From assembly GCF_025567195.1 (NCBI RefSeq), contig NZ_JAOQJF010000024.1, positions 1 to 50,447 on the forward strand: a DNA stretch of 50,447 nt, in the 5' to 3' direction. This document shows, one piece after another, positions 1 to 7,453 of the stretch. A program made the translations under genes and the position numbers. Numbering within the stretch: the first letter of the stretch is position 1; each line of letters opens with the position of its first letter. A model generated the notes under the pieces. The model worked only from the letters and a program-made list of their open reading frames with translations. It searched no databases and had not been told where the DNA came from. This stretch comes from Alitiscatomonas aceti. Its GTDB lineage: Bacteria; Bacillota; Clostridia; Lachnospirales; Lachnospiraceae.

Positions 1-193
1 AAAAAAAGCCCCAAAAGGGCATTGAAAATTTGCTGTAAATAAAGGAAAAATCGAGATGCAGGAAAAGAGATAAAAAAATGACGAGAAGAAAACGACGGAA
101 CTTTCCTAGTACTACGACGGAAAACGGGACTCCGGAGACCAGGTAGGTGAAGATAAGGGTACGGATCATACGCCAGGCTTTCTGTGCCAGCAT
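1..193 (-). CDS. possible partial small membrane protein
   Basis: On the minus strand an ATG at 193 follows a good AGGAGG ribosome-binding site at 8-base spacing and opens a frame that runs off the window edge without a stop (64 codons). The start reads MLAQKAWRMIRTLIFTYL and the rest is mostly hydrophobic and aromatic. Small hydrophobic proteins with an R-x-L-I-x-x-Y-L start occur near SCIFF loci in Clostridia (the TIGR04086-type family), so that is one possibility. The last bases, read on the minus strand, form a short GCCC-TTTT-GGGGC hairpin followed by T7, which looks like a terminator and is odd inside an open frame. The frame may therefore be broken or not coding. Confidence 0.3.
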   Translation of the reverse strand, partial: MLAQKAWRMIRTLIFTYLVSGVPFSVVVLGKFRRFLLVIFLSLFLHLDFSFIYSKFSMPFWGFF

Positions 194-294
194 AAAACGA
201 CCTCCTTTTTCATAAAATACGGGGGCCTGGGGCCGTAAGGGACAGCCGCCCCTGTTTCTACATGGATATTCCCGTTTCCAGGGAATTATCCCTA

Positions 295-323
295 TTGCAT
301 AATGGAAAATCGTATGGTATAAT
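295..323 (+). promoter_or_regulatory. SCIFF promoter
   Basis: A perfect TATAAT -10 box at 318-323 lies 17 bases after TTGCAT at 295-300. An inverted repeat ATTCCC(7)GGGAAT at 268-286 lies just upstream and could be an operator. The leader to the SCIFF start is about 65 bases. Confidence 0.7.
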
Positions 324-393
324 CTCATAACAAAGTGAGATGCTGTGGGCGTTTATGCCCGCATGAATAAAAGAATAACAGGAGGATCTACCT

Positions 394-540
394 ATGAAGC
401 ACGTTAAGACATTAAGCTCCAATACTTTAAAGAACAGCATGAAGAAGGGCGGCTGCGGCGAGTGCCAGACATCCTGCCAGTCCGCATGCAAGACATCCTG
501 CACAGTAGGAAACCAGAGCTGCGAAAACAGCAACCGCTAA
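394..540 (+). CDS. scfA: SCIFF ranthipeptide precursor
   Basis: This 48-residue peptide is the six-cysteine SCIFF precursor (six cysteines in forty-five residues). It begins MKHVKTLSSN and its Cys-rich core CGECQTSCQSACKTSC carries Cys 21, 24, 28, 32 and 36, with the last at Cys 43. It has an AGGAGG site at 380-385, 8 bases before the ATG, and a strong promoter. In characterised relatives (CteA of Clostridium thermocellum) the partner radical SAM enzyme makes a Cys-Thr thioether cross-link, and the class is now called ranthipeptides. The adjacent maturase gene makes the assignment secure. The exact role in the cell is unsettled; related ranthipeptides have been tied to population behaviour. 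The N-terminal 20 residues are the likely leader bound by the maturase. Confidence 0.95.
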   Translation: MKHVKTLSSNTLKNSMKKGGCGECQTSCQSACKTSCTVGNQSCENSNR

Positions 541-577
541 TGGCGGGGGCCTGTACAATCAGGAACGCTTAAAGATG

Positions 578-612
578 ACCCCTACGGTCCTATGATTGTA
601 GGGGTATTTATT
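578..612 (+). terminator. attenuator-like hairpin between SCIFF and maturase
   Basis: An 8-bp perfect stem ACCCCTAC (578-585) and GTAGGGGT (598-605) with a 12-base loop is followed by a modest T/A tail. It lies between the peptide and maturase genes and could lower maturase transcription relative to peptide. Confidence 0.55.
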
Positions 613-659
613 GTCTCAAAGGAAGACGTTTAGTTTACGACACAGATAGGAGAATTATT

Positions 660-2054
660 TTGATTCATCAGTATATCAACAACGGATATCATATCGTCCT
701 GGATGTCAACAGCGGCTCGGTCCATTCGGTGGACGCCCTTTTTTATGATGTGGTAAAGGCCCTGTCGGACGTTGTGGCCGATATGGAAAAGCCGGAGAAG
801 CTCACAGAGGATCAGAGGAACGCAGTTGTTTCTGCCCTGGAGGGAAAATACCCGAAGGAGGATCTGGAGGACGCCCTTTCCGACGCCCAGGAGCTGATCG
901 ATGCCGAGGAGCTGTTTACTGCGGATATCTATAAGGATTATGTGGTAGACTTTAAGAAACGCCAGACCGTGGTAAAGGCCTTGTGCCTTCATATTGCCCA
1001 CGACTGCAATCTGGCCTGTCAGTATTGTTTTGCAGAGGAAGGCGAGTACCATGGCCGCAGAGCCTTAATGAGTTTTGAGGTGGGGAAAAAGGCCCTGGAT
1101 TTCCTGATCGCCAATTCCGGAAACCGGGTAAACCTGGAAGTGGACTTTTTTGGCGGAGAGCCCTTAATGAACTGGAATGTGGTAAAGCAGCTGGTGGAGT
1201 ACGGCCGCTCCCAGGAGAAGGCCCACAATAAGAAGTTCCGCTTCACTCTGACCACCAACGGCGTTCTTTTAAATGATGAGATCATGGAGTTCTGCAATAA
1301 GGAAATGAGCAACGTGGTCTTAAGCCTGGACGGACGGAAGGAAGTCAACGATAAGATGCGCCCCTTCCGCAACGGAACGGGAAGCTATGACCTGATCGTT
1401 CCGAAATTCCAGAAATTCGCGGAATCCAGAGGAGATAAGGATTATTTCGTAAGAGGGACCTTTACGAGAAACAACCTGGACTTTTCCAATGACGTACTGC
1501 ACTTTGCAGACCTGGGCTTTAAAAAGCTGTCGGTGGAGCCAGTTGTAGCGCCGCCGGAGGCTCCTTATTCCATCCGTGAAGAGGACCTTCCCCAGATCAT
1601 GGAGGAGTACGACCGTCTGGCAAAGGAATTTGTAAAGCGGGAAAAGGAAGGCCGCGGCTTTAAATTCTTCCACTTTATGCTGGATCTGAGCCAGGGACCG
1701 TGCGTGGCCAAGAGGCTTTCGGGCTGCGGCTCCGGAACGGAGTATCTGGCTGTGACGCCCTGGGGCGATTTTTATCCCTGCCATCAGTTCGTTGGTATGG
1801 AGGATTTCCTGTTAGGAAATGTGGACGAGGGGATCACCAATACAAAGGTCCGCGACGAGTTCAAGCTGTGCAATGTATACGCCAAAGACAAATGTAAGGA
1901 ATGCTTTGCCAGATTCTACTGCAGCGGCGGCTGTGCGGCCAACTCCTACAATTTCCATGGAAAGATCACAGACGCTTATGATATTGGCTGCGAGATGCAG
2001 AAAAAACGCATCGAGTGCGCGATTATGATAAGGGCCGCGCTGGCAGAGGAATAG
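660..2054 (+). CDS. scfB: SCIFF peptide maturase, radical SAM/SPASM
   Basis: The enzyme installs the thioether cross-link in the SCIFF peptide encoded just upstream. The start is TTG at 660, chosen because AGGAGA at 648-653 gives 6-base spacing and the N-terminus MIHQYINNGYHIVLD is typical. Residues 1-95 form the peptide-recognition region. The radical SAM motif is C116-NLA-C120-QY-C123, followed by the GGEPLMN motif. The C-terminal third has the SPASM cysteines (CGSGTEYLAVTPWGDFYPC, then CKECFARFYCSGGC), which bind auxiliary [4Fe-4S] clusters. At 464 aa it is full length. Function is inferred from family and synteny; the cysteine ligands are seen directly. Confidence 0.95.
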   Translation: MIHQYINNGYHIVLDVNSGSVHSVDALFYDVVKALSDVVADMEKPEKLTEDQRNAVVSALEGKYPKEDLEDALSDAQELIDAEELFTADIYKDYVVDFKKRQTVVKALCLHIAHDCNLACQYCFAEEGEYHGRRALMSFEVGKKALDFLIANSGNRVNLEVDFFGGEPLMNWNVVKQLVEYGRSQEKAHNKKFRFTLTTNGVLLNDEIMEFCNKEMSNVVLSLDGRKEVNDKMRPFRNGTGSYDLIVPKFQKFAESRGDKDYFVRGTFTRNNLDFSNDVLHFADLGFKKLSVEPVVAPPEAPYSIREEDLPQIMEEYDRLAKEFVKREKEGRGFKFFHFMLDLSQGPCVAKRLSGCGSGTEYLAVTPWGDFYPCHQFVGMEDFLLGNVDEGITNTKVRDEFKLCNVYAKDKCKECFARFYCSGGCAANSYNFHGKITDAYDIGCEMQKKRIECAIMIRAALAEE

Positions 2055-2061
2055 GCGCGGG

Positions 2062-2091
2062 GGCCGGCAGGGACCGGCCGGGAAATTTTTT
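2062..2091 (+). terminator. hairpin before secDF
   Basis: GGCCGG (2062-2067) and CCGGCC (2074-2079) form a perfect stem with a 6-base loop. After a GGGAAA offset comes a T6 run at 2086-2091. It could end or attenuate the maturase message before secDF; the offset T-run makes it uncertain. Confidence 0.45.
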
Positions 2092-2112
2092 AGATTAAGG
2101 AGACAATGTATC

Positions 2113-4302
2113 ATGAAGAGCAGCAAAGGAAAGGGGCTTCTGAGCCTCCTGGCATTGGTGCTCGTTCTCGGGGTTTTCGGCTATTTTGGGTATGATACGC
2201 TTATGCGCAGCAAGCTGGTGACCGATGAGAACGGAGTAACGTCCCAGGAGGGCGGCATTAAGCTGGGCCTGGATCTGGCCGGCGGTGTCAGCATCACCTA
2301 TCAGGCAAAGGAAGCAGATCCCAGTCCAGAGGACATGGCCGATACCCAGTATAAGCTCCAGCAGAGAGTACAGACGTACAGCTCTGAGGCGGAGGTATAC
2401 CAGGAAGGCAGCAACCGTATCAACGTGGATATCCCGGGCGTTACCGACGCCAATAAGATCCTGGAGGAGCTGGGAAAGCCAGGCTCCTTACAGTTCCTGG
2501 ATGAGAACATGCAGGTGGTCTTAGAGGGAACGGATGTGGCCACAGCCAGTCCTGTGATCTATAAGGACGAGACCGGTGCCAACAAATACGAGGTATCCCT
2601 TACCTTTACAGAGGAAGGCACAAAGAAGTTTGCAGATGTGACGGCTGCAAATGTAGGAAAGCACATTGCCATCGTGTATGATGGGATGATCTATTCCAAC
2701 CCTGTGGTCCAGGCTGCCATCACCGGCGGCAAGGCCTCTATTTCCGGCATGAGCTCCTATGAGGAGGCAGACAAGCTGGCCTCCACCATCCGGATCGGCT
2801 CCCTTTCCCTGGAGTTAGAGGAGCTGCGCTCCAATGTGGTGGGCGCGAAGCTGGGACAGGAAGCCATTTCCACCAGCTTAAAGGCCGGAGTCATCGGCTT
2901 TGGGATCGTGTGCGTATTCATGATCATCGTATACCTGATCCCTGGCCTGGCCGCATCCCTGGCCCTGTGCCTGTATGTGGCACTGATCATCATCCTCTTG
3001 GCGGCCTTCGAGGTGACACTGACCCTGCCGGGAATCGCCGGTATCATCCTGTCCATCGGTATGGCCGTGGACGCCAACGTCATCATCTTCACCCGTATCA
3101 AGGAGGAGATCGGCCTGGGCAAGACTGTAAAATCGGCTATTAAGACCGGTTTTGCAAAGGCATTATCCGCCATCATCGACGGAAACGTTACGACGCTGAT
3201 CGCAGCGGCTGTCCTTTACTGGAGAGGCTCCGGTACGGTCAAGGGCTTTGCGACGACCCTGGCCATCGGTATCGTGCTGTCCATGTTCACAGCCCTGTTC
3301 GTGACAAAGTTTGTGCTGAATGCCCTTTATGATCTGGGCTTTACTGATAAGAAGTTCTACGGAACTAAAAAGGAGAAAAAGGCCATCAACTTCCTTGGAA
3401 AGAGGAACGTGTGCTTTATCATCTCCTTAGTGATGATCGGCGCAGGTGTGGCCGGAATGGTGATGAACAAGTCCTCCATCGGCGGAGCCTTCAACTATGG
3501 CCTGGACTTCAAGGGCGGTACATCCACCAGCGTGACCTTCAATGAGGATATGTCCTTAGAGAGGATCTCCAGCGAGGTGGTCCCGGTGGTGGAAGGCGTT
3601 ACAAAGAGCGCCGATACCCAGACTCAGAAGGTGGCCGGTACCACAGAGGTCATCATCAAGACCAGAACCTTAAGCGTGGAGGAACGCCAGGCTCTGGATG
3701 CAGCCCTGGTGGAGAACTTCGGCGTGGATGAATCCAAGATTGTCGCAGAGAGCATTTCCGGAGCCATCAGTGCAGAGATGAAGAGCGACGCCATTGTGGC
3801 GACTGTGATCGCAACGATCTTTATGCTGCTTTATATCTGGGTGCGCTTCAAGAATATCCGTTTTGCGGCCAGCGCAGTCATCGCCCTGGTACATGACGTA
3901 CTGGTGGTGGTTGCCTGCTACGCCCTGGCAAAATGGTCCGTGGGCTCCACAGCCATTGCCTGCCTCCTTACCATTGTCGGATATTCCATCAACGCCACCA
4001 TCGTTATCTTCGACCGTATCCGCGAGAACTTAAAGCTCCAGGGACCGAGAGCGGATCTTAAGGAGGTCGTAAACGAGAGTATCACACAGACCTTTACGAG
4101 AAGCATCAACACTTCCCTGACCACCTTTGTTATGGTCCTGGTGCTGTTTGTCATGGGTGTTTCCTCCATCCGTGAATTTGCCCTGCCGCTGATGGCGGGC
4201 ATCATCTGCGGCACCTACTCTTCCGTATGCTTAACGGGAGCCTTATGGTACGTTCTGACCACAAGAAAGGGCAAAAAGGCGGCGGAGAAGTCCGGTAAGT
4301 AA
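2113..4302 (+). CDS. secDF: SecDF protein-export membrane fusion
   Basis: SecD and SecF form the proton-driven accessory unit of the Sec translocase that pulls exported proteins across the membrane. Here both are in one 729-aa chain, a fusion common in Firmicutes. The first membrane segment is at residues 9-27. The SecD P1 motif GLDLAGG follows at about residue 50, and the SecD membrane bundle lies near residues 255-425. The SecF half begins near residue 435, with its own GLDFKGG motif and a second bundle with FDRIREN. AAGGAG at 2097-2102 supports the start. Together with yajC downstream it supplies the SecDF-YajC complex, and tgt sits between them, an arrangement also common elsewhere in bacteria. 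Confidence 0.97.
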   Translation: MKSSKGKGLLSLLALVLVLGVFGYFGYDTLMRSKLVTDENGVTSQEGGIKLGLDLAGGVSITYQAKEADPSPEDMADTQYKLQQRVQTYSSEAEVYQEGSNRINVDIPGVTDANKILEELGKPGSLQFLDENMQVVLEGTDVATASPVIYKDETGANKYEVSLTFTEEGTKKFADVTAANVGKHIAIVYDGMIYSNPVVQAAITGGKASISGMSSYEEADKLASTIRIGSLSLELEELRSNVVGAKLGQEAISTSLKAGVIGFGIVCVFMIIVYLIPGLAASLALCLYVALIIILLAAFEVTLTLPGIAGIILSIGMAVDANVIIFTRIKEEIGLGKTVKSAIKTGFAKALSAIIDGNVTTLIAAAVLYWRGSGTVKGFATTLAIGIVLSMFTALFVTKFVLNALYDLGFTDKKFYGTKKEKKAINFLGKRNVCFIISLVMIGAGVAGMVMNKSSIGGAFNYGLDFKGGTSTSVTFNEDMSLERISSEVVPVVEGVTKSADTQTQKVAGTTEVIIKTRTLSVEERQALDAALVENFGVDESKIVAESISGAISAEMKSDAIVATVIATIFMLLYIWVRFKNIRFAASAVIALVHDVLVVVACYALAKWSVGSTAIACLLTIVGYSINATIVIFDRIRENLKLQGPRADLKEVVNESITQTFTRSINTSLTTFVMVLVLFVMGVSSIREFALPLMAGIICGTYSSVCLTGALWYVLTTRKGKKAAEKSGK

Positions 4303-4316
4303 AAACAGGAAAAAAT

Positions 4317-5465
4317 ATGAAATATCAAATTCTGGCAAAGGACGGACGTGCCAAAAGGGCCGTTGTGGAGACGGTCCATGGCACGATCCAGACGCCGGTC
4401 TTTATGAACGTGGGCACTGTGGGAGCCATCAAGGGAGCCGTATCCACCGACGATCTCCGGGGGATCGGCACCCAGGTGGAGCTTTCCAACACGTACCACC
4501 TTCATGTGCGGACCGGAGATAAACTGATCAAAGAGCTGGGCGGACTCCATAAGTTCATGAACTGGGACCGCCCGATCCTTACGGATTCTGGCGGCTTCCA
4601 GGTTTTTTCCCTGGCAGGCCTCCGCAAGATCAAGGAGGAGGGCGTTTACTTCAACTCCCACATCGACGGCCACAAGATCTTCATGGGGCCGGAGGAGAGT
4701 ATGCAGATCCAGTCCAATCTGGGCTCCACCATCGCCATGGCCTTCGACGAGTGTGCTCCCCATCCCTGTACCCGGGAATATATGGAAAATTCCGTGGCCC
4801 GGACGGTGCGGTGGCTGGAGCGGTGCAAGGCGGAAATGGCCAGGCTCAACTCCCTTCCCGATACGGTGAATCCCCATCAGCTCCTGTTTGGAATCAACCA
4901 GGGAGGAACCTTTGAGGACATCCGCATCGCCCATGCCGATACCATATCGGCCATGGACTGCGACGGCTATGCCATCGGCGGCCTGGCAGTGGGGGAGAGC
5001 CATGAGGAGATGTACCGCATCCTGGATGTGACCGTTCCCCATCTTCCGGAAAACAAGCCCACCTATTTAATGGGGGTTGGAACGCCGGCCAATATTTTAG
5101 AGAGTGTGGACCGGGGCGTGGACTTTTTTGACTGCGTCTACCCCACCAGAAATGGCCGTCATGGCCATGTATACACCAATCACGGAAAGCTCAACCTGTT
5201 CAACGAGCAGTTCGCAAAGGATATGCGCCCCATTGAAGAGGGCTGCCAGTGTCCGGCCTGCCGCTCTTACAGCAGAGCCTATATCCGTCATCTGTTAAAG
5301 GCCAAGGAGATGTTGGGCATGCGCCTGTGCGTGCTCCACAACCTTTATTTCTACAATACTATGATGACGGAGATCCGGGAAGCCATTGAGAACCACAGCT
5401 ACGCCGAATACAAAGCAAGAAAGCTGGAAGGCGTAACTGGTAATTACAAAGATAAGCAGAATTAG
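4317..5465 (+). CDS. tgt: queuine/preQ1 tRNA-guanine transglycosylase
   Basis: Tgt exchanges guanine-34 of tRNA-Asp, -Asn, -His and -Tyr for the queuosine precursor preQ1 in the cytoplasm. The 382-aa protein is full length. The substrate-pocket motif LTDSGGFQVFSL places the conserved Asp at residue 90. The GGLAVGE motif and the nucleophile region FFDCVYPTRNGRHG follow. The zinc site is CQCPACRSYSRAYIRHL near the C-terminus. It starts 14 bases after secDF stops and precedes yajC closely, so the three genes are probably co-transcribed. No other queuosine genes are in view. Confidence 0.97.
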   Translation: MKYQILAKDGRAKRAVVETVHGTIQTPVFMNVGTVGAIKGAVSTDDLRGIGTQVELSNTYHLHVRTGDKLIKELGGLHKFMNWDRPILTDSGGFQVFSLAGLRKIKEEGVYFNSHIDGHKIFMGPEESMQIQSNLGSTIAMAFDECAPHPCTREYMENSVARTVRWLERCKAEMARLNSLPDTVNPHQLLFGINQGGTFEDIRIAHADTISAMDCDGYAIGGLAVGESHEEMYRILDVTVPHLPENKPTYLMGVGTPANILESVDRGVDFFDCVYPTRNGRHGHVYTNHGKLNLFNEQFAKDMRPIEEGCQCPACRSYSRAYIRHLLKAKEMLGMRLCVLHNLYFYNTMMTEIREAIENHSYAEYKARKLEGVTGNYKDKQN

Positions 5466-5485
5466 AAACGGAGGTGCAAGACAGC

Positions 5486-5761
5486 ATGAACAGTCCCGCA
5501 TTCTGGATCGGCTACGTGATCCTGATCTTTGCGTTTATGTATTTTATCGCGATCAGACCGCAGCAGAAGGAAAAGAAAAAAATGCAGGAATTGATGGCAA
5601 GTATCGCAGTTGGTGACAGTGTTCTGACATCCAGCGGCTTTTACGGAGTGATCATTGATATGACAGACGACACGGTAATCGTTGAGTTTGGAAGCAATAA
5701 GAACTGCCGCATTCCCATGCAGAAGCAGGCCATCGTCCAGGTTGAGAAGCCGGAGGCGTAA
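5486..5761 (+). CDS. yajC: preprotein translocase subunit YajC
   Basis: YajC is the small membrane partner of SecDF. The ATG at 5486 is preferred because GGAGGT at 5470-5475 lies 10 bases upstream; a GTG at 5474 lies inside that site. The 91-aa product has one N-terminal membrane helix (about residues 5-24), the hallmark FIAIRPQQKEKKKM just after it, and a cytoplasmic domain with DSVLTSSGFYGVI. It follows tgt by 20 bases and ends at a strong terminator, closing the secDF-tgt-yajC unit. Confidence 0.95.
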   Translation: MNSPAFWIGYVILIFAFMYFIAIRPQQKEKKKMQELMASIAVGDSVLTSSGFYGVIIDMTDDTVIVEFGSNKNCRIPMQKQAIVQVEKPEA

Positions 5762-5771
5762 GGCCGAAAGG

Positions 5772-5806
5772 GAGCCGGACACCGAGAAGGTGGTCCGGCT
5801 CTTTTT
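5772..5806 (+). terminator. rho-independent terminator after yajC
   Basis: A 9-bp perfect stem, GAGCCGGAC (5772-5780) with GTCCGGCTC (5793-5801), is followed immediately by TTTTT. Confidence 0.9.
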
Positions 5807-5896
5807 AGTTTGGTGCGGACAACGAGCCAGGGTCCGTGCCTGCATGGTATAAAAAGTATGCTGGCGAAAACCATTGCCTCATAAAAAGATAGGATA

Positions 5897-5925
5897 TTGA
5901 CAAAAAGCGATCATATAGTTATAAT
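5897..5925 (+). promoter_or_regulatory. consensus promoter of the toxin-antitoxin operon
   Basis: TTGACA (5897-5902), a 17-base spacer and TATAAT (5920-5925) match the housekeeping consensus at every position. ATCAT and ATGAT half-sites (5910-5914 and 5925-5929) flank the -10 region and could be the site where the antitoxin represses its own operon; that part is inference. The bases from 5807 to 5896 hold no other recognisable feature. Confidence 0.8.
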
Positions 5926-5977
5926 AATGATAGAAAAAAATAAAAATAATATCATTTGATCTTCGGAGGATAAAGGA

Positions 5978-6363
5978 TTGGATATAGATAAAAAGGATAT
6001 AGAACTGTATCTTTCCGAGGTGAAAGAGGCAGTGGAGAACGGCAGATACCGGCTTGACCGGAACGCCAGACGGCAGGACAATATTAACTTTTTTTAGATT
6101 ATGTTATTAATGAAGCAAAGGTAAGGGAAATTATACTGAGCCTTACTGAGATGGACTTTTCAGGGATACTGAGGAATGAGCATAAGGGCTTTGAACATGA
6201 GCGACTTTATGTATTTGGCAAGGATGTCATTCTTTTGGAGAGAAATGGAACAAAGGAAAAAACAGTTTCCCTGTATATTAAATTTAATAAACTGGATGGC
6301 TGCTTTGTGATCGTTATTTCGTTCCACGAACAGAAGTATCCGCTTACATATTATTTCAGATGA
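5978..6363 (+). pseudogene. MqsR-like toxin, frame broken at a T7 run
   Basis: A TTG start at 5978 with GGAGGA at 5965-5970 opens a frame that stops at TAG 6095-6097 just after a run of seven T (6089-6095). Reading one base back continues without a stop to TGA at 6361-6363, giving about 128 residues in all. The second part reads LDYVINEAKVREIILSLTE and ends ISFHEQKYPLTYYFR, resembling MqsR/RelE-fold mRNA interferases. The order toxin then antitoxin matches mqsRA. An eighth T would restore the frame. Explanations are inactivation, a homopolymer sequencing error, or slippage at the T-run that makes full-length toxin at low level. The family call is by pattern, not by search. Confidence 0.7.
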
Positions 6364-6389
6364 CCAGGAGACGATGGGAGGGAGCCGTT

Positions 6390-7400
6390 ATGACAGAAAA
6401 GATGAGAAGGGATTTCTGCATTGAGTGCAGAAAAGAGACGGAGTACCTTTTGCAGAAGAGGGACATGGTTAAGACCATAAAAGATAAGAGCTATAAATTT
6501 GAAATCACCATGGCTGTATGTATGGAGTGCGGCAGGGAAATGAGTATTCCTGGACTTATTGATAAGAATGTCCAGGAGATCGACGAGCAATATAGGGCGA
6601 TGGAAGGCCTTGTTTCGATGGAAGACATTGAAAAGCTCATGAAGATCTATAAAATTGGCAAAGCGCCGCTGTCTCTGGCTCTCGGATTTGGTGAGGTGAC
6701 GATCCCGCGATATCTGGAAGGACAGGTACCTTCCAGAGAGTATTCAGATATTATAAAAGCAGCGCTGGCTTCACCGGCTTATATGAAGCAGAGGCTTATG
6801 GAAAACCGGAGTAAGCTGACGGATGCGGCGTATAAAAAATCTATGGCCGCCGCAGACAGCATAGAGAGGCTTTTTAATGTGTCAGATAAGATGCTCAGAG
6901 TGATCGCATATGTATTTGAGAGGCTGGAAGAAGTAACCCCGCTTATGCTTCAGAAGCTGCTGTACTTCATTCAGGGTATTTATTCTGCCTTGTATGGAAG
7001 GCCGATTTTTACGGAGGACTGCAGGGCATGGGTACATGGACCAGTTTATCCGGAAGTATACGATCTGTTCAGGGATTTTAAATACAATCCCATTGATGAT
7101 GCGCGTTTTGCATTGCTGAAAGGGACAGAAGAAGCACTGACGGATGACGAGAAGCGGGTGATCGATATTGTTGTAAATACATTTGGCATGTATGGAGGAA
7201 AAGTGCTGGAGAGGATCACGCATAATGAAGCACCGTGGATGGATGCGAGAAAAGGCTATGGTGACGGCATTCCTTCCAGCGAGCTTCTGCCGAAGGAGAG
7301 GATCATGGAGTATTTTACTGCCGTGAACCGGAAATATGGCGTAGATTCAGAGGATGGTCTGCGGGCTTATATCTGTGATATGCTTAAAAAAGAAGCCTGA
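6390..7400 (+). CDS. MqsA-like antitoxin with HTH and Panacea (DUF4065) domain
   Basis: This is the likely antitoxin for the toxin upstream. The ATG at 6390 is chosen for its GGGAGG site; an earlier ATG at 6360 overlaps the toxin stop but has no such site. Residues 1-50 carry two Cys pairs, C10-IE-C13 and C44-ME-C47, as in the zinc domain of MqsA. Residues 68-125 form a helix-turn-helix with GKAPLSLALGFGEVTIPRYLEG. Residues 165-300 resemble the Panacea/SocA-like fold (LMLQKLLYFIQGIYSALYG, AWVHGPVYPEVY), a domain known as an exchangeable antitoxin module. DNA binding and self-repression are inferred. A strong terminator follows. Confidence 0.85.
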   Translation: MTEKMRRDFCIECRKETEYLLQKRDMVKTIKDKSYKFEITMAVCMECGREMSIPGLIDKNVQEIDEQYRAMEGLVSMEDIEKLMKIYKIGKAPLSLALGFGEVTIPRYLEGQVPSREYSDIIKAALASPAYMKQRLMENRSKLTDAAYKKSMAAADSIERLFNVSDKMLRVIAYVFERLEEVTPLMLQKLLYFIQGIYSALYGRPIFTEDCRAWVHGPVYPEVYDLFRDFKYNPIDDARFALLKGTEEALTDDEKRVIDIVVNTFGMYGGKVLERITHNEAPWMDARKGYGDGIPSSELLPKERIMEYFTAVNRKYGVDSEDGLRAYICDMLKKEA

Positions 7401-7406
7401 ATAAGG

Positions 7407-7449
7407 GCGCTGCAAAAAGACGGTATTGAAGTCTTTGCAGCGCTCTTTT
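7407..7449 (+). terminator. terminator of toxin-antitoxin operon
   Basis: GCGCTGCAAAAAGAC (7407-7421) pairs with GTCTTTGCAGCGC (7431-7443), with two bulged A bases, and is followed by TCTTTTG. It lies next to the end of the minus-strand PHP gene and separates the convergent genes. Confidence 0.85.
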
Positions 7450-7453
7450 GCGT

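Noticed and set aside
258..533. Minus-strand frame over the SCIFF gene
   Set aside because: It is antisense to a well-defined peptide gene and covers its promoter.
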